From Paenarthrobacter histidinolovorans (GTDB taxonomy: Bacteria; Actinomycetota; Actinomycetes; Actinomycetales; Micrococcaceae), in contig NZ_BMPM01000008.1 in the NCBI RefSeq assembly GCF_014647595.1, positions 1-64,000 of the forward strand: a stretch of 64,000 nt of DNA. The letters are read 5' to 3'. The notes beneath the pieces were generated by a model, which did no database searches, was not told the DNA's origin, and saw nothing but the letters and a program-made list of their open reading frames with translations. Positions within the stretch are counted from its first letter, which is position 1. Every line of letters begins with the position of its first letter. The position numbers and the translations under genes were made by a program. This document shows, in pieces, positions 50,460 to 59,224 of the stretch.

Positions 50460-51225
50460 AACCAAGCCCCAACTTGGCGTCATCCTCTGCGACCTCGACT
50501 CCTATCCCGTGGACTACATCGAGTGCCTCACCCCGGATGCGCCCGGCATCAGCGATAACCCCGTGGGCTTCTTCGAAAACCCGGCCAGCTGGCAGGGCCT
50601 TCCCGTGGCCTATGCGGTGGCCTGCGGAGCGCGTGTTGAGCCGCTGGTCAACGGTGAGCCTGAAGCCATCGAAGCGTTCTGGGCCGCGAGCGAAAAGCTG
50701 GCCCATTGCCCGCTGGTCATCACCGACTGCGGCTTCTTCTTTTACGCCCGCAAGGACATGCGCCAAACGGCCAATGTGATCACCAGCGGACTGGACCTCC
50801 TTCCCATCGCGTCAGTGCTCAGCAACAAAGACATCGGCGTGCTGACTGTTTCGGAAACACTTGCCGCCAAGCTGCTGGCCGACCACGCGTTGTCCTCCAG
50901 GATTGTCATCGCCGGGATGGAAGGCGAACCCGGGTGGGCCACCATGCTGACCAACGACCACGCCCTGGGCAACGGCTGGGACCAGGCGATGCTTAAGGAC
51001 GGCGTCGCCTCTGTAGTCAAGCGCGAGTTCGGGCCCGGTGGCCGGTTCGAGAACATTGGCGTGCTGGTCCTCGAATGCACGCTGTTGCCTGAATTCCGCC
51101 AGGAAATCCGCAAGTACACCGACGTGCCCATTCTCGACGTCGCCTCCTTCGCGTTGAACGCCCTGGGCAAAGGGTTCGACGGCGGTGCGGCCCCGGCGCC
51201 TGTCGGCGCCGCTGTAAGCCAATGA
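50452..51225 (+). CDS. Aspartate/glutamate racemase superfamily protein
   Basis: A 257-residue protein with two candidate catalytic cysteines, C93 (VITDCGFFF) and C209 ([10 protein letters not shown]), one in each half, as in Asp/Glu/hydantoin racemases and maleate isomerases. The substrate may be an amino acid, a hydantoin or a dicarboxylate; the sequence does not decide. The ATG at 50452 was chosen over an upstream GTG (50443). It overlaps RidA upstream and the ATPase gene downstream (ATGA), so all are one translational unit. Confidence 0.82.
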   Translation: MPETKPQLGVILCDLDSYPVDYIECLTPDAPGISDNPVGFFENPASWQGLPVAYAVACGARVEPLVNGEPEAIEAFWAASEKLAHCPLVITDCGFFFYARKDMRQTANVITSGLDLLPIASVLSNKDIGVLTVSETLAAKLLADHALSSRIVIAGMEGEPGWATMLTNDHALGNGWDQAMLKDGVASVVKREFGPGGRFENIGVLVLECTLLPEFRQEIRKYTDVPILDVASFALNALGKGFDGGAAPAPVGAAVSQ

Positions 51226-52019
51226 CACAAGTCAGGAACGAGTCAGTCATGCATGAAGACGCCGAACAGGACCGTACCGCGATCTCGCTGGAATCAGTGG
51301 TCAAGCGGTACGGGGATCACACCGTGATCAACGACGTGTCATTGTCCGTCCGGGAAGGCGAGGTCATCGCCATCATCGGGCCCAGTGGAGCCGGCAAGAG
51401 CACGTTGCTCCGGTGCATCAACCTCCTGGAAGTTCCGGACAGCGGCAGGGTCACCGTGGAAGGCAACCACGTGGACGCCGGAATCCAGATCAGCCACAAG
51501 GATTTGGTCCGCCTGCGCCGCAACGTCGGCATGGTGTTCCAGTCATTCAACCTCTTCCCGCACATGACCGTGCTGCGGAACATCTCCCTCCCGCAGGAAC
51601 GCGTGCTGGGCCGGTCCAGGCAGGAAGCGGACGCCCGCTCCATGAAGCTCTTGGAGCGGGTAGGGCTGGCGGACAAAGCCCAGCAGTATCCAAGCCGTTG
51701 CTCCGGCGGCCAGCAGCAACGCATTGCCATTGCCCGCGCGCTGGCTTTGGACCCGCACGTGATGCTGTTCGATGAGCCGACGTCGGCCCTGGACCCTGAG
51801 GTGGGACTCGAAGTCCTGGCGGTCATGCGCGAGTTGGCCGCCGAAGGTATGACCATGGTGGTAGTCACCCATGAGATGCAGTTCGCCAAGGATGTTTCGG
51901 ACCGTGTGGTGGTGATGGCGGAGGGAGCCATCCTCGAAGAGGGCGATCCCGCCGACGTCTTCACCGCCCCCACCATGGACCGGACGCGGCAGTTCCTTCG
52001 CGCAGTTCTGGAGCGCTGA
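51222..52019 (+). CDS. Amino-acid ABC transporter ATP-binding protein
   Basis: A 265-residue GlnQ-type ATPase: Walker [11 protein letters not shown]-loop [17 protein letters not shown], signature [15 protein letters not shown] (Cys in place of Leu as first residue), Walker [15 protein letters not shown], and [12 protein letters not shown]. The ATG at 51222 overlaps the preceding stop; a second Met at residue 10 is an alternative. It is followed after one base by the first permease. Confidence 0.95.
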   Translation: MTQVRNESVMHEDAEQDRTAISLESVVKRYGDHTVINDVSLSVREGEVIAIIGPSGAGKSTLLRCINLLEVPDSGRVTVEGNHVDAGIQISHKDLVRLRRNVGMVFQSFNLFPHMTVLRNISLPQERVLGRSRQEADARSMKLLERVGLADKAQQYPSRCSGGQQQRIAIARALALDPHVMLFDEPTSALDPEVGLEVLAVMRELAAEGMTMVVVTHEMQFAKDVSDRVVVMAEGAILEEGDPADVFTAPTMDRTRQFLRAVLER

Positions 52020-52020
52020 C

Positions 52021-52659
52021 ATGGAACACCTCGCAGTGGTTGCGCAGGGCGTCTCCATGACGTTGCTGCTGACCCTCTCCTCGCTTCTGTTCGGCGCCAT
52101 CGGCGGTGTTCCGTTGGCCCTTGGCCGCCGGTCACGGATTGCCTTGGTGCGGTTTATTGCTCGAGCCCTCATTGAACTGTTGCGCGGGATCCCGCCGCTG
52201 GCCTGGCTTTTCATCATCTACTTCGGTGTGGGCACGGGCGTCATTGAGCTCAGTTCATTCGCGGCTGCAGTCATCGGTTTTGGCTTGGTCTCTTCCGCTT
52301 ACATGGCTGAGATCTACCGTGGCGGATTGACGGCGATCCATGAAGGCCAATGGGAAGCCAGCGATGCCCTGGGCTTGTCCCGCGCGGCCACTTTGATCAC
52401 CGTAATTGGTCCCCAGGTACTCCGTGTCTCGATCCCGGCAGCGGCGACGTTTGCCATCGGATTGCTCAAGGATTCATCCGTGGCGTCCGTCATTGGCGTC
52501 CAGGACACCATCTACTGGGCCAGTCATGAATCCACAGTTTCAGGTGACGCGATCGTCCCCTTCCTGTGGGCTGCCGGACTGTACGTGGCCATGACCATTC
52601 CCTGTGCGTGGGCAACGCGGTTGCTTGATGCCAAGCTTCGAAAGAGGGTCGCGCGATGA
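52021..52659 (+). CDS. Amino-acid ABC transporter permease (first)
   Basis: A 212-residue HisM/GltJ-like permease with about five membrane segments and the ATPase-docking loop SSAYMAEIYRGGLTAIHEGQ followed by WEASDALGLSRAATLITVIG. It forms a heterodimer with the next gene's product, as the two permeases are encoded in tandem with a 4-base overlap. Confidence 0.94.
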   Translation: MEHLAVVAQGVSMTLLLTLSSLLFGAIGGVPLALGRRSRIALVRFIARALIELLRGIPPLAWLFIIYFGVGTGVIELSSFAAAVIGFGLVSSAYMAEIYRGGLTAIHEGQWEASDALGLSRAATLITVIGPQVLRVSIPAAATFAIGLLKDSSVASVIGVQDTIYWASHESTVSGDAIVPFLWAAGLYVAMTIPCAWATRLLDAKLRKRVAR

Positions 52660-53309
52660 CGTTCTTCAACGACTGGGTGGAGTACTTCCCAGACCTGCTG
52701 GGTGGACTCGGCGTCAGCCTCCAACTCACGCTCGTCACGCTGCTGATGGGCCTGCCTGCCGGACTTGTACTGGCCCTTGGTGCTGGTTCGAAGAACCGAA
52801 TCGTCCGCGTCGTTTCCATTGGCGTGATCGAGGTGGGCCGCGGTACCCCGGCACTCGTGGTCCTGCAGTTGTTCTACTTCGGGCTCCCCAGCGCGGGCAT
52901 GACCCTGACGTCCTTCGTGGCCGCCTCGCTTGCGCTCGCCTTCACTACCGCTGCATACACGAGCGAGATCATCCGCGGAGGTCTGCAGGCAGTCCCGAAC
53001 GGTGAAGTGGAAGCGGCCCACGCCTTGGGCATGGGCCGTGGAGACATCCTTCGATTTGTTGTGATTCCGCAAGGGGTCAGAATCGCCATCCCCCCGCTCA
53101 TGGGGTTCGCGATCATGGTGTTCCAGGCAACCTCCCTGGCCTACACCATTGCCATGCCGGAACTGATGAGCCAGGCCTACTCCATCGGCTCCATCACGTT
53201 CCGCTACTTGAGCATCCTTACCCTCGCGGGCCTGATGTACGCACTGATCACCATTCCCGCGAGTTCCCTGAGCAACTTCGTTGAGCATCGTTTGGCACGT
53301 CACCGTTGA
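52656..53309 (+). CDS. Amino-acid ABC transporter permease (second)
   Basis: A 217-residue partner permease with docking loop AAYTSEIIRGGLQAVPNGEV followed by EAAHALGMGRGDILRFVVIP. Together with the first permease and the ATPase it makes a complete importer for a small amino-acid-like substrate, whose binding protein is encoded next. Confidence 0.94.
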   Translation: MTFFNDWVEYFPDLLGGLGVSLQLTLVTLLMGLPAGLVLALGAGSKNRIVRVVSIGVIEVGRGTPALVVLQLFYFGLPSAGMTLTSFVAASLALAFTTAAYTSEIIRGGLQAVPNGEVEAAHALGMGRGDILRFVVIPQGVRIAIPPLMGFAIMVFQATSLAYTIAMPELMSQAYSIGSITFRYLSILTLAGLMYALITIPASSLSNFVEHRLARHR

Positions 53310-53341
53310 CAGTCACGGCACCCCACACAGAGGAACCCATC

Positions 53342-54184
53342 ATGAAATTACGAGTCATCGCATCGGCAGTGGCTGCCTTAACCCTGGCCACAGCCCTGAG
53401 CGGCTGCGGCGGCAGCACGGAAGCTGCCGGGTCCAAGGTTTCCGCCGATTGCAAGCCGGCTTCGGAGTTCGGCACCATTAAGGAAGGCAACCTGACCGTC
53501 GCCGTCTACGAGGCACCTCCCTATGTCACCTTCAAGGGAAACGAACTGGGCGGTGTTGATGGGGACATCCTCATGGGTTTCGCCGAGAAGCAATGTCTTT
53601 CCATCACCGCCGTGTCTGCCGCAGCCGCTGCAGTCATTCCAACGGTTCAAGGCGGCCGGGCAGACGTGGCAACCGGTGGTTGGTGGCGATCCAAGGCCCG
53701 GGCTGACATCCTGGACCTGACCGAACCGATCTACACCGACCAGATGGTGCTGATCTCCAAAGACGGCCTCAATAAAGTCACGGACCTTAAGGGTAAGAAG
53801 GTTGGGACCGTTAACGGCAACGTATGGGTTGACGACGCCAAGAACTACCTCGGGGGCGAACTCCAGCTATACAAGGCCCCCGTGGACCTGTTCCAGGACC
53901 TCAAATCCGGTCGCTTGGACGTAGGTATTGACGGTTTCGGTGAAGCGCATCAAAACAGCAACGGACTCAAGGTTGAAGTCTTGGAACCGGACAATGCCAT
54001 TAAGGCCTCGCTCGAACCCCCGCAGACTTGCTTGCCCGTGACCAAGGGCAACACAGCGTTGGTCACAGCTCTGAACGAGTATGTGGATGGCCTGCGTAAG
54101 GACGGCAGCCTGGAGAAGATCGTGGTCAAGAACGGCTTTCCCGCATCCTCCATCAACACGGGGGACGCGCGCCTGATCGGCTGA
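53342..54184 (+). CDS. ABC transporter substrate-binding lipoprotein
   Basis: A 280-residue SBP_bac_3 protein with a lipoprotein signal (LATALSGC, lipidated Cys about residue 21). Ligand-domain marks include GNLTVAVYEAPPYVTFKGNE, GVDGDILMGFAEKQCLSITA and KVGTVNGNVWVDDAKNYLGG. Compared with the other two binding proteins of the window it is distinct and shorter. The ATG at 53342 has GAGGAA; the earlier open frame starts inside the previous gene. Confidence 0.93.
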   Translation: MKLRVIASAVAALTLATALSGCGGSTEAAGSKVSADCKPASEFGTIKEGNLTVAVYEAPPYVTFKGNELGGVDGDILMGFAEKQCLSITAVSAAAAAVIPTVQGGRADVATGGWWRSKARADILDLTEPIYTDQMVLISKDGLNKVTDLKGKKVGTVNGNVWVDDAKNYLGGELQLYKAPVDLFQDLKSGRLDVGIDGFGEAHQNSNGLKVEVLEPDNAIKASLEPPQTCLPVTKGNTALVTALNEYVDGLRKDGSLEKIVVKNGFPASSINTGDARLIG

Positions 54185-54221
54185 ACCACAGCTCGGGAGC
54201 TGTGCCGTAGGTTCACTGTTT

Positions 54222-54277
54222 CCGCGGCAGCGGTTGAAGGATCCGCACAGGATCCATCAACCACTGCCGCGGTTTTT
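54222..54277 (+). terminator. Strong terminator after the RidA/ABC operon
   Basis: The arms 54222-54244 and 54250-54272 pair over 21 of 23 positions around the loop GCACA and are followed by TTTTT. It also separates the operon from the convergent SDR gene. Confidence 0.93.
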
Positions 54278-54284
54278 GGGTTCA

Positions 54285-55046
54285 CTAGCGCGGTGCCATC
54301 CGGATTGCGCCGTCGAGGCGGATGGTTTCCCCGTTCAGCATGGGATTGTTGATGATGTGAAGGGCGAGCGCGGCATACTCTGCGGGCTTGCCCATACGGT
54401 TGGGATGCGGGACCTGCGCACCCAGCGATGCCTGAAGCTCTGCGGACATCCCTGCCATCATCGGCGTCTCAAAGGTGCCGGGAGCAATGGACATCACCCG
54501 GATGCGGGACTCTGCCAGCTCCCGGGCAGCAGGGAGGGTAAGCCCGGCGATAGCCGCCTTCGACGCCGCATACGCCGTTTGGCCGATCTGTCCGTCAAAC
54601 GCTGCAACGGACGCCGTGTTGATGATGACTCCGCGTTCTTCACCGTCCGCGCCGTTTTGCAGCATTGCCGCGGCAGCGAGGCGCATGACGTTGACTGTCC
54701 CCAGGAGGTTGATCCGGATGACCCGTTCGAAGTCCTGCAGAGGGATGGGGCCTTTGCGTCCCACAAGGCGTTTGCCCATGACCACCCCGGCACAATTGAC
54801 CACCATGCTCAGGCCGCCCGCTGCGTCAGCAAGCTCCACAGCCCTCCGGACATCTTCTTCGCTGGTGACATCGCCAGGAGCAAAGACTGTTCCCCCACCC
54901 AGTGCCGTGGCCACGTCATGCCCGTTTGATGCTTCGAGATCGAGCATGATGACCTTGGCGCCGGCTTCAACGAGCCGGGTGCAGGTGGCAAGGCCGAGTC
55001 CCGATGCGCCGCCCGTGACCAGAGCGATTTTTCCCTGGGGTTCCAT
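54285..55046 (-). CDS. SDR family oxidoreductase (3-hydroxyacyl-CoA dehydrogenase type 2-like)
   Basis: A 253-residue short-chain dehydrogenase: cofactor loop VTGGASGLGLATC, NCAG motif, catalytic Ser in NTASVAAFDGQIG and YAASK (Tyr-Lys). The Asp in IMLDLEAS favours NAD(H). The overall pattern (RGVIINTASVAAFDGQIGQT, then SIAPGTFETPMM) is that of the HSD17B10-like 3-hydroxyacyl-CoA dehydrogenases. Placed 50 bases after an acyl-CoA synthetase gene on the same strand, it may oxidise the acyl-CoA it makes. Confidence 0.9.
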   Translation of the reverse strand: MEPQGKIALVTGGASGLGLATCTRLVEAGAKVIMLDLEASNGHDVATALGGGTVFAPGDVTSEEDVRRAVELADAAGGLSMVVNCAGVVMGKRLVGRKGPIPLQDFERVIRINLLGTVNVMRLAAAAMLQNGADGEERGVIINTASVAAFDGQIGQTAYAASKAAIAGLTLPAARELAESRIRVMSIAPGTFETPMMAGMSAELQASLGAQVPHPNRMGKPAEYAALALHIINNPMLNGETIRLDGAIRMAPR

Positions 55047-55096
55047 TCCTCAAATGCCTCTCGATACGTGCGTTGGCTGCGTGGAGCGGGCCGGGC

Positions 55097-56719
55097 TCAC
55101 CGGGTGATCTGAACGTAGTCAGGGCGTCGGAGCAGGAAACGCTGGACCTTGCCGCTGGGGGTCTTCGGCAGTTCCCCCACGAAGTGGATGCGGCGCGGAT
55201 ATGCGTGGGCGCCGTATTGGTTTCTGACCATTTGCTGGAGTGATACCCGCAGCTCATCTGTTCCTGCGCTCCCATCCGTCAGGACAACAAACGCCTCCAC
55301 CACTTCACCACGGAGTTCGTCGGGACGTCCCACTACGGCCACCTCTGCGACGTCGGCATGCTGGGCGATGATTGATTCGATGTCGAAGGGGCCGATCCTG
55401 TATCCGGCGGCAAGGATCACGTCATCGTCACGTGAAGCGAAGAAGAAATCGCCGTCGTTATGACGGCCTACATCGCCGGTGTCGTACCAGCTGCCGTCCG
55501 GTGTGAAGCGTTCGCGGGTCTTGTCGGGTGCATCCACATACCCCGTGAACCACATCAAGGGGCTCTCCTTGACCGAAAGGGTGATGTGCCTGCCGACTGT
55601 CCCGGCTACGTAGCCTGGCAGCGCCTGGCCCATGGCGCCCGGCTTGGGCTCCGACAGGAGCACAGGATGCCAGGCGTTCACAATGACCATTCCGTGCTCG
55701 GTCTGCCCGAACTGATCACGGACTGTGCATCCGAGCGCCTCCGGTGCCCACGAGGTGACATCGGGGGTGAGAGGTTCGCCGGCCGACGAAGCACGTCGAA
55801 GTGGAGATTTCAGGCTGGTGCCGTTGGCTTTGAGGCTCCGGTACACCGTGGGAGCGGCTGCGAAGTTGGTAACACCCAGCTGTTCGATGACCTTCTCCGT
55901 GAGCTCCGCAGAGAAACCGGCTTGCAGCAGGATATTGGCCCGCCCGATTGCCAGGGGTCCCACGATCCCGAAATAGAGGCCGTAAGCCCAGCCGGGGTCG
56001 GCCGCGTTCCAATGAACATCGCTCTCCAGCACGTCCAAGCCGTAATGCATGTAGGAGATGAAAGACGCGATGGCACGAGCGGGCACTCCCACGGCTTTGG
56101 GTGTCCCGGTGGTGCCGGAGGTGTAGATCTGGATGATGGGCGCTTCTCCACCAACAGCCACGTTCGGTTCGAACAGCGACTCACCCGAGGCCAGGGCGTC
56201 AAAATCCGCGCCGGTCTCCAGAACGTCAATCCCCAGCCCTTCAGCTTTGTGGCGTTGCCCCGGCTCGGTGATGATGAGCACTGCCTTGGCGTCCCGTGCG
56301 CGCATCTCAACAGCTGGGCCGGCAAACGCCGTGAACAGTGGCACATAGACAGCGCCGATACGCCAGATGGCCAGCAGGGAGATGGGCAGTTCCCTGCGCT
56401 TTCCCATAAGGACTGCCACCCTGTCTCCTGCCCGCACTCCCCGGGCGTGCAGGGAAGCGGCAAGGCGTTTGGATTCATCCTGGAGTTGCCCGTAGCTCAA
56501 CCGGGTCACGTTGACGTCACTGTCCACCAGAACAAAAGCGGTGTTTTCGGCGGGGTAGCGATCGCAGAGGACGGAGGCGACGTCCAACAGCGGATCGCTG
56601 TAGATCCGCTTCAGTTCGTCAACATGGGCCACAACCTCCGGAATGCTGAGCCATGGCGCATCGGCTGCCAGGGCTATATCTTCCTCTGTACGTTCCGGCT
56701 GATGAGGTTCTCGTTTCAT
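55097..56719 (-). CDS. AMP-dependent acyl-CoA synthetase
   Basis: A 540-residue ANL-family ligase (medium-chain or acetyl-CoA synthetase-like). Visible motifs: the P-loop IYTSGTTGTPKAVGVP, the substrate-adenylate region WYDTGDVGRHNDGDFFFASR, DDVILAAGYRIGPFDIE (A8) and the catalytic Lys in PKTPSGKVQR near the end. It activates a carboxylic acid with ATP and CoA. The start at 56719 follows GGGAGAG; an in-frame TTG at 56743 is less likely. The operon continues with the SDR gene, pointing to beta-oxidation-like use of an unidentified acid. Confidence 0.93.
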   Translation of the reverse strand: MKREPHQPERTEEDIALAADAPWLSIPEVVAHVDELKRIYSDPLLDVASVLCDRYPAENTAFVLVDSDVNVTRLSYGQLQDESKRLAASLHARGVRAGDRVAVLMGKRRELPISLLAIWRIGAVYVPLFTAFAGPAVEMRARDAKAVLIITEPGQRHKAEGLGIDVLETGADFDALASGESLFEPNVAVGGEAPIIQIYTSGTTGTPKAVGVPARAIASFISYMHYGLDVLESDVHWNAADPGWAYGLYFGIVGPLAIGRANILLQAGFSAELTEKVIEQLGVTNFAAAPTVYRSLKANGTSLKSPLRRASSAGEPLTPDVTSWAPEALGCTVRDQFGQTEHGMVIVNAWHPVLLSEPKPGAMGQALPGYVAGTVGRHITLSVKESPLMWFTGYVDAPDKTRERFTPDGSWYDTGDVGRHNDGDFFFASRDDDVILAAGYRIGPFDIESIIAQHADVAEVAVVGRPDELRGEVVEAFVVLTDGSAGTDELRVSLQQMVRNQYGAHAYPRRIHFVGELPKTPSGKVQRFLLRRPDYVQITR

Positions 56720-56976
56720 TGCTCGCTCTCCCTTGAGTGACAATCGCAGCTATCGGATTGATTGACGTCCGCCGGTGACTCGACGGTGGAATCCGGGGAC
56801 GCCTCTGCAGTGAAGCTTGCCAACCACTTTCTTGCTGTAACACCCTCCAAAGAGGGGGCGGCCCGCGAATCCGGGACTCGTCACAGTTGACGCGAGGATT
56901 TTGCGGCTCCTACCATCAGACAAGCGCTGGCACATAGGCTTAATGCCTTCCGCGCTTCGCTCAAGGAGCCAAGACA

Positions 56977-57840
56977 ATGGTGTCAACAGATACAAATAAT
57001 TCCGACGGCGCGCCCCTGGACCTGAAGACTCCGATGACCCGCGCCTTGAAGCACCTGCTGGCCACTACCGGCGTGTCACTCGCCTTCGGGGGACCTGTGA
57101 CTTCAGATGGTTCGGTCAAGCTCAATTGCTTTGCGGGCCAGACCGTCGGCGCGCTGCCCGGCGTGGAACTTATGCAGGGTGAAGGACTCGGGGGAAAAGC
57201 AGCTGCGGTCCAGAGCGGCATAACTGTCAACGACTATATTGACGCGAGAACAATCACCCACCGTTACGATCCCATCATTCGCGCCGAAGGGCTCAGATCT
57301 TTGGTGGCAGTCCCTGTGATTGTCAACAGGCAGGTTGTGGGGATGATGTACGGGGCTTTCAGAACCTTCGACATCATAGGGGGGCGCATTGAACGCTCGG
57401 TGGGGCACGAGGCCCGCGCCCTCGAGCAGTCCCTCGTGGCCCGGTACTTCGCTGCGCCGAGGACGGCCGGCCACGAACTCGAAGCGGCTCGTTTACGCGA
57501 ACAGCTGCGCGAAACCCACCGCTCCATCCAGGTCCTGGCCGGTCGGGCGGAAGAGCCTGAAGTGCGGAAAGCCTTGGATGTCATGGCCGCACGCTTGATG
57601 TCAGCTACCTCTGAACCGGGGTCCCGGACCGCCGCTGCCATTGATGCCGGCGTCACCGCCAGGGAAAAGGAAGTGCTCCAGCTGGCAGGTGCCGGGCTGT
57701 CCAATCAGGTCATGGCTGATGTCCTGGGCCTGAGCCTGCACACGATCAAGAGCTACATGAAATCAGTGATGTCAAAGCTGAATGCCCGTACTCGGCTTGA
57801 GGCTGTTGTGGCGGCCAGAACCAACGGGCTGATCCCATAA
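56977..57840 (+). CDS. GAF-domain LuxR-type transcriptional regulator
   Basis: A 287-residue regulator: residues about 25-160 form a GAF sensor domain (GLGGKAAAVQSGITVNDYID, RSLVAVPVIVNRQVVGMMYG), then a helical linker, and residues about 225-285 form a LuxR HTH (VTAREKEVLQLAGAGLSNQV, VLGLSLHTIKSYMKSVMSKL). It is divergent from the acyl-CoA synthetase gene and has AAGGAG before its ATG. This architecture is typical of regulators of aromatic or acyl-acid catabolism in actinobacteria, so it probably controls the synthetase/SDR operon. Confidence 0.9.
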   Translation: MVSTDTNNSDGAPLDLKTPMTRALKHLLATTGVSLAFGGPVTSDGSVKLNCFAGQTVGALPGVELMQGEGLGGKAAAVQSGITVNDYIDARTITHRYDPIIRAEGLRSLVAVPVIVNRQVVGMMYGAFRTFDIIGGRIERSVGHEARALEQSLVARYFAAPRTAGHELEAARLREQLRETHRSIQVLAGRAEEPEVRKALDVMAARLMSATSEPGSRTAAAIDAGVTAREKEVLQLAGAGLSNQVMADVLGLSLHTIKSYMKSVMSKLNARTRLEAVVAARTNGLIP

Positions 57841-57878
57841 CCGCCACGTAAACCGGGCGCCGCCTGTGACAGGCTAAC

Positions 57879-59123
57879 GTGATGTGCATGCATGTACAGG
57901 GTCCCCGAACTCCGGGGAATGATTCCGCCAATTCGCTGGTCAGCGGCGACGTTCGCAGGCACAACCTAAGCCTCGTGGCAAGGTATCTGGTGACGCAGCG
58001 GCAAGGCTCGCGGAGCCAAATCGCTGATGGCACGGGGCTGACGCGGGGAGCAGTAACGGCGTTGAGCAAAGTGTTGATGGACGCGGGGATCGTGCGCGAG
58101 GTTCAGCCGGTGGCCGGCGGCGGGATGGGCCGGCCCATCACACTTCTCGAATTGGCAGCGGACGACATGGCGCTCCTGGTGCTGCAACTCGATGCGGACC
58201 GGGCCATAGCTGTAGTTGCTTCATTGGCCGGCGATATTCTGTTCAGGTTTCAGGAACACCATGGCCGGCCGATGGGTGATCCGGAAGCTGTTCTGACCAT
58301 CCTGGCTGGTGTACTGGATCAGGCTTTGACCGCGGCTGCCGGGGCGGGACGGAGGATCGCCGATGCCACAGTGGTGGTCTTCGCGCCGGTGGCCGGGAAG
58401 CCCGCGCAGGTTGTCGCGGACACCGATCTCGGCTGGGGCATGGTGGATGTGCTCGGTCAGCTGCGGAAGCGGGTACCTGCGCTGCCGGAGACTGCCCGGT
58501 TGTGCTCGGATGTGGACGTGGCAGCCGTGGCCGAATACAACCGGCTCCGCGAGGTACGGGACATGCTGTATTTGAAGAGCAACTCGGGGGTGGGCGGCTC
58601 CATTGTGGCGGATGGTCGGCTGCTGGAGGGAACCCATGGATTTGCCGGCGCGTTTGGACATATTCCTGTGGACCATGACGGCCCTGAATGTCCCTGCGGG
58701 CAGCGGGGCTGCCTGAATATGGTGGCGGGCCCGGATGTCATTCTGACGGCGGCCGGGTTGGGCAAGGAGCTCGATGAGGAGGGACTTAGCCGTGCCCTGG
58801 CGGAACTGGTGGCACGGATTGAGCGCGGTGAGGAGCATGCCACGGCCGCCTGGGGCTGGGCCGCGGTGTGGATTGCCAGGACGCTGCATATCCTCACAAT
58901 GTCGCTCGACCCGGAGATCGTAATGCTGGGCGGGTATTGGGCTGCCTTGGTTGCTCCGGTGCGGGAGGCCTTCGAAGCGAATCGGCCCTATATTGCCCGG
59001 CAGCCAGGCTATGGTCCGGAAATTGTAGCGGGCCAGTTGGGCGACGACGCGGCGCTCCTGGGAGCCATCTGGGCCGCTCGGGACACGTTGTTGGGGGATC
59101 CCTTGGCGTTGAACATAGTTTAA
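57879..59123 (+). CDS. ROK family transcriptional regulator
   Basis: A 414-residue regulator with an N-terminal winged HTH (QRQGSRSQIADGTGLTRGAV, then TALSKVLMDAGIVRE) and a ROK sugar-kinase-like domain. The zinc motif ECPCGQRGCLNM, in a GHIPVDHDGPECPC stretch, is intact. No kinase activity is implied. The start is uncertain: GTG at 57879, ATG at 57882 or ATG at 57888. Being directly upstream of the transporter/esterase/GH3 genes, it probably controls their expression in response to a sugar. Confidence 0.9.
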   Translation: MMCMHVQGPRTPGNDSANSLVSGDVRRHNLSLVARYLVTQRQGSRSQIADGTGLTRGAVTALSKVLMDAGIVREVQPVAGGGMGRPITLLELAADDMALLVLQLDADRAIAVVASLAGDILFRFQEHHGRPMGDPEAVLTILAGVLDQALTAAAGAGRRIADATVVVFAPVAGKPAQVVADTDLGWGMVDVLGQLRKRVPALPETARLCSDVDVAAVAEYNRLREVRDMLYLKSNSGVGGSIVADGRLLEGTHGFAGAFGHIPVDHDGPECPCGQRGCLNMVAGPDVILTAAGLGKELDEEGLSRALAELVARIERGEEHATAAWGWAAVWIARTLHILTMSLDPEIVMLGGYWAALVAPVREAFEANRPYIARQPGYGPEIVAGQLGDDAALLGAIWAARDTLLGDPLALNIV

Positions 59124-59126
59124 CCC

Positions 59127-59155
59127 TTGAATTAAGTGTGGAACCGGCGCATACT
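59127..59155 (+). promoter_or_regulatory. Possible promoter of the sugar-use genes
   Basis: TTGAAT (59127-59132) and CATACT (59150-59155) are separated by 17 bases, a fit to the main sigma factor consensus, and lie 70 bases before the transporter start. Assigned by eye only. Confidence 0.45.
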
Positions 59156-59224
59156 CGTTGAAGGCACTCGCCGTCGTTGACGAGCCCCTTCGCCCACGTC
59201 CTTGCTTTCTCAATGAGGAGAGTC

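Noticed and set aside
55460-56740. 426-residue open frame antisense to the acyl-CoA synthetase
   Set aside because: The opposite strand carries all synthetase motifs; this frame is a shadow.
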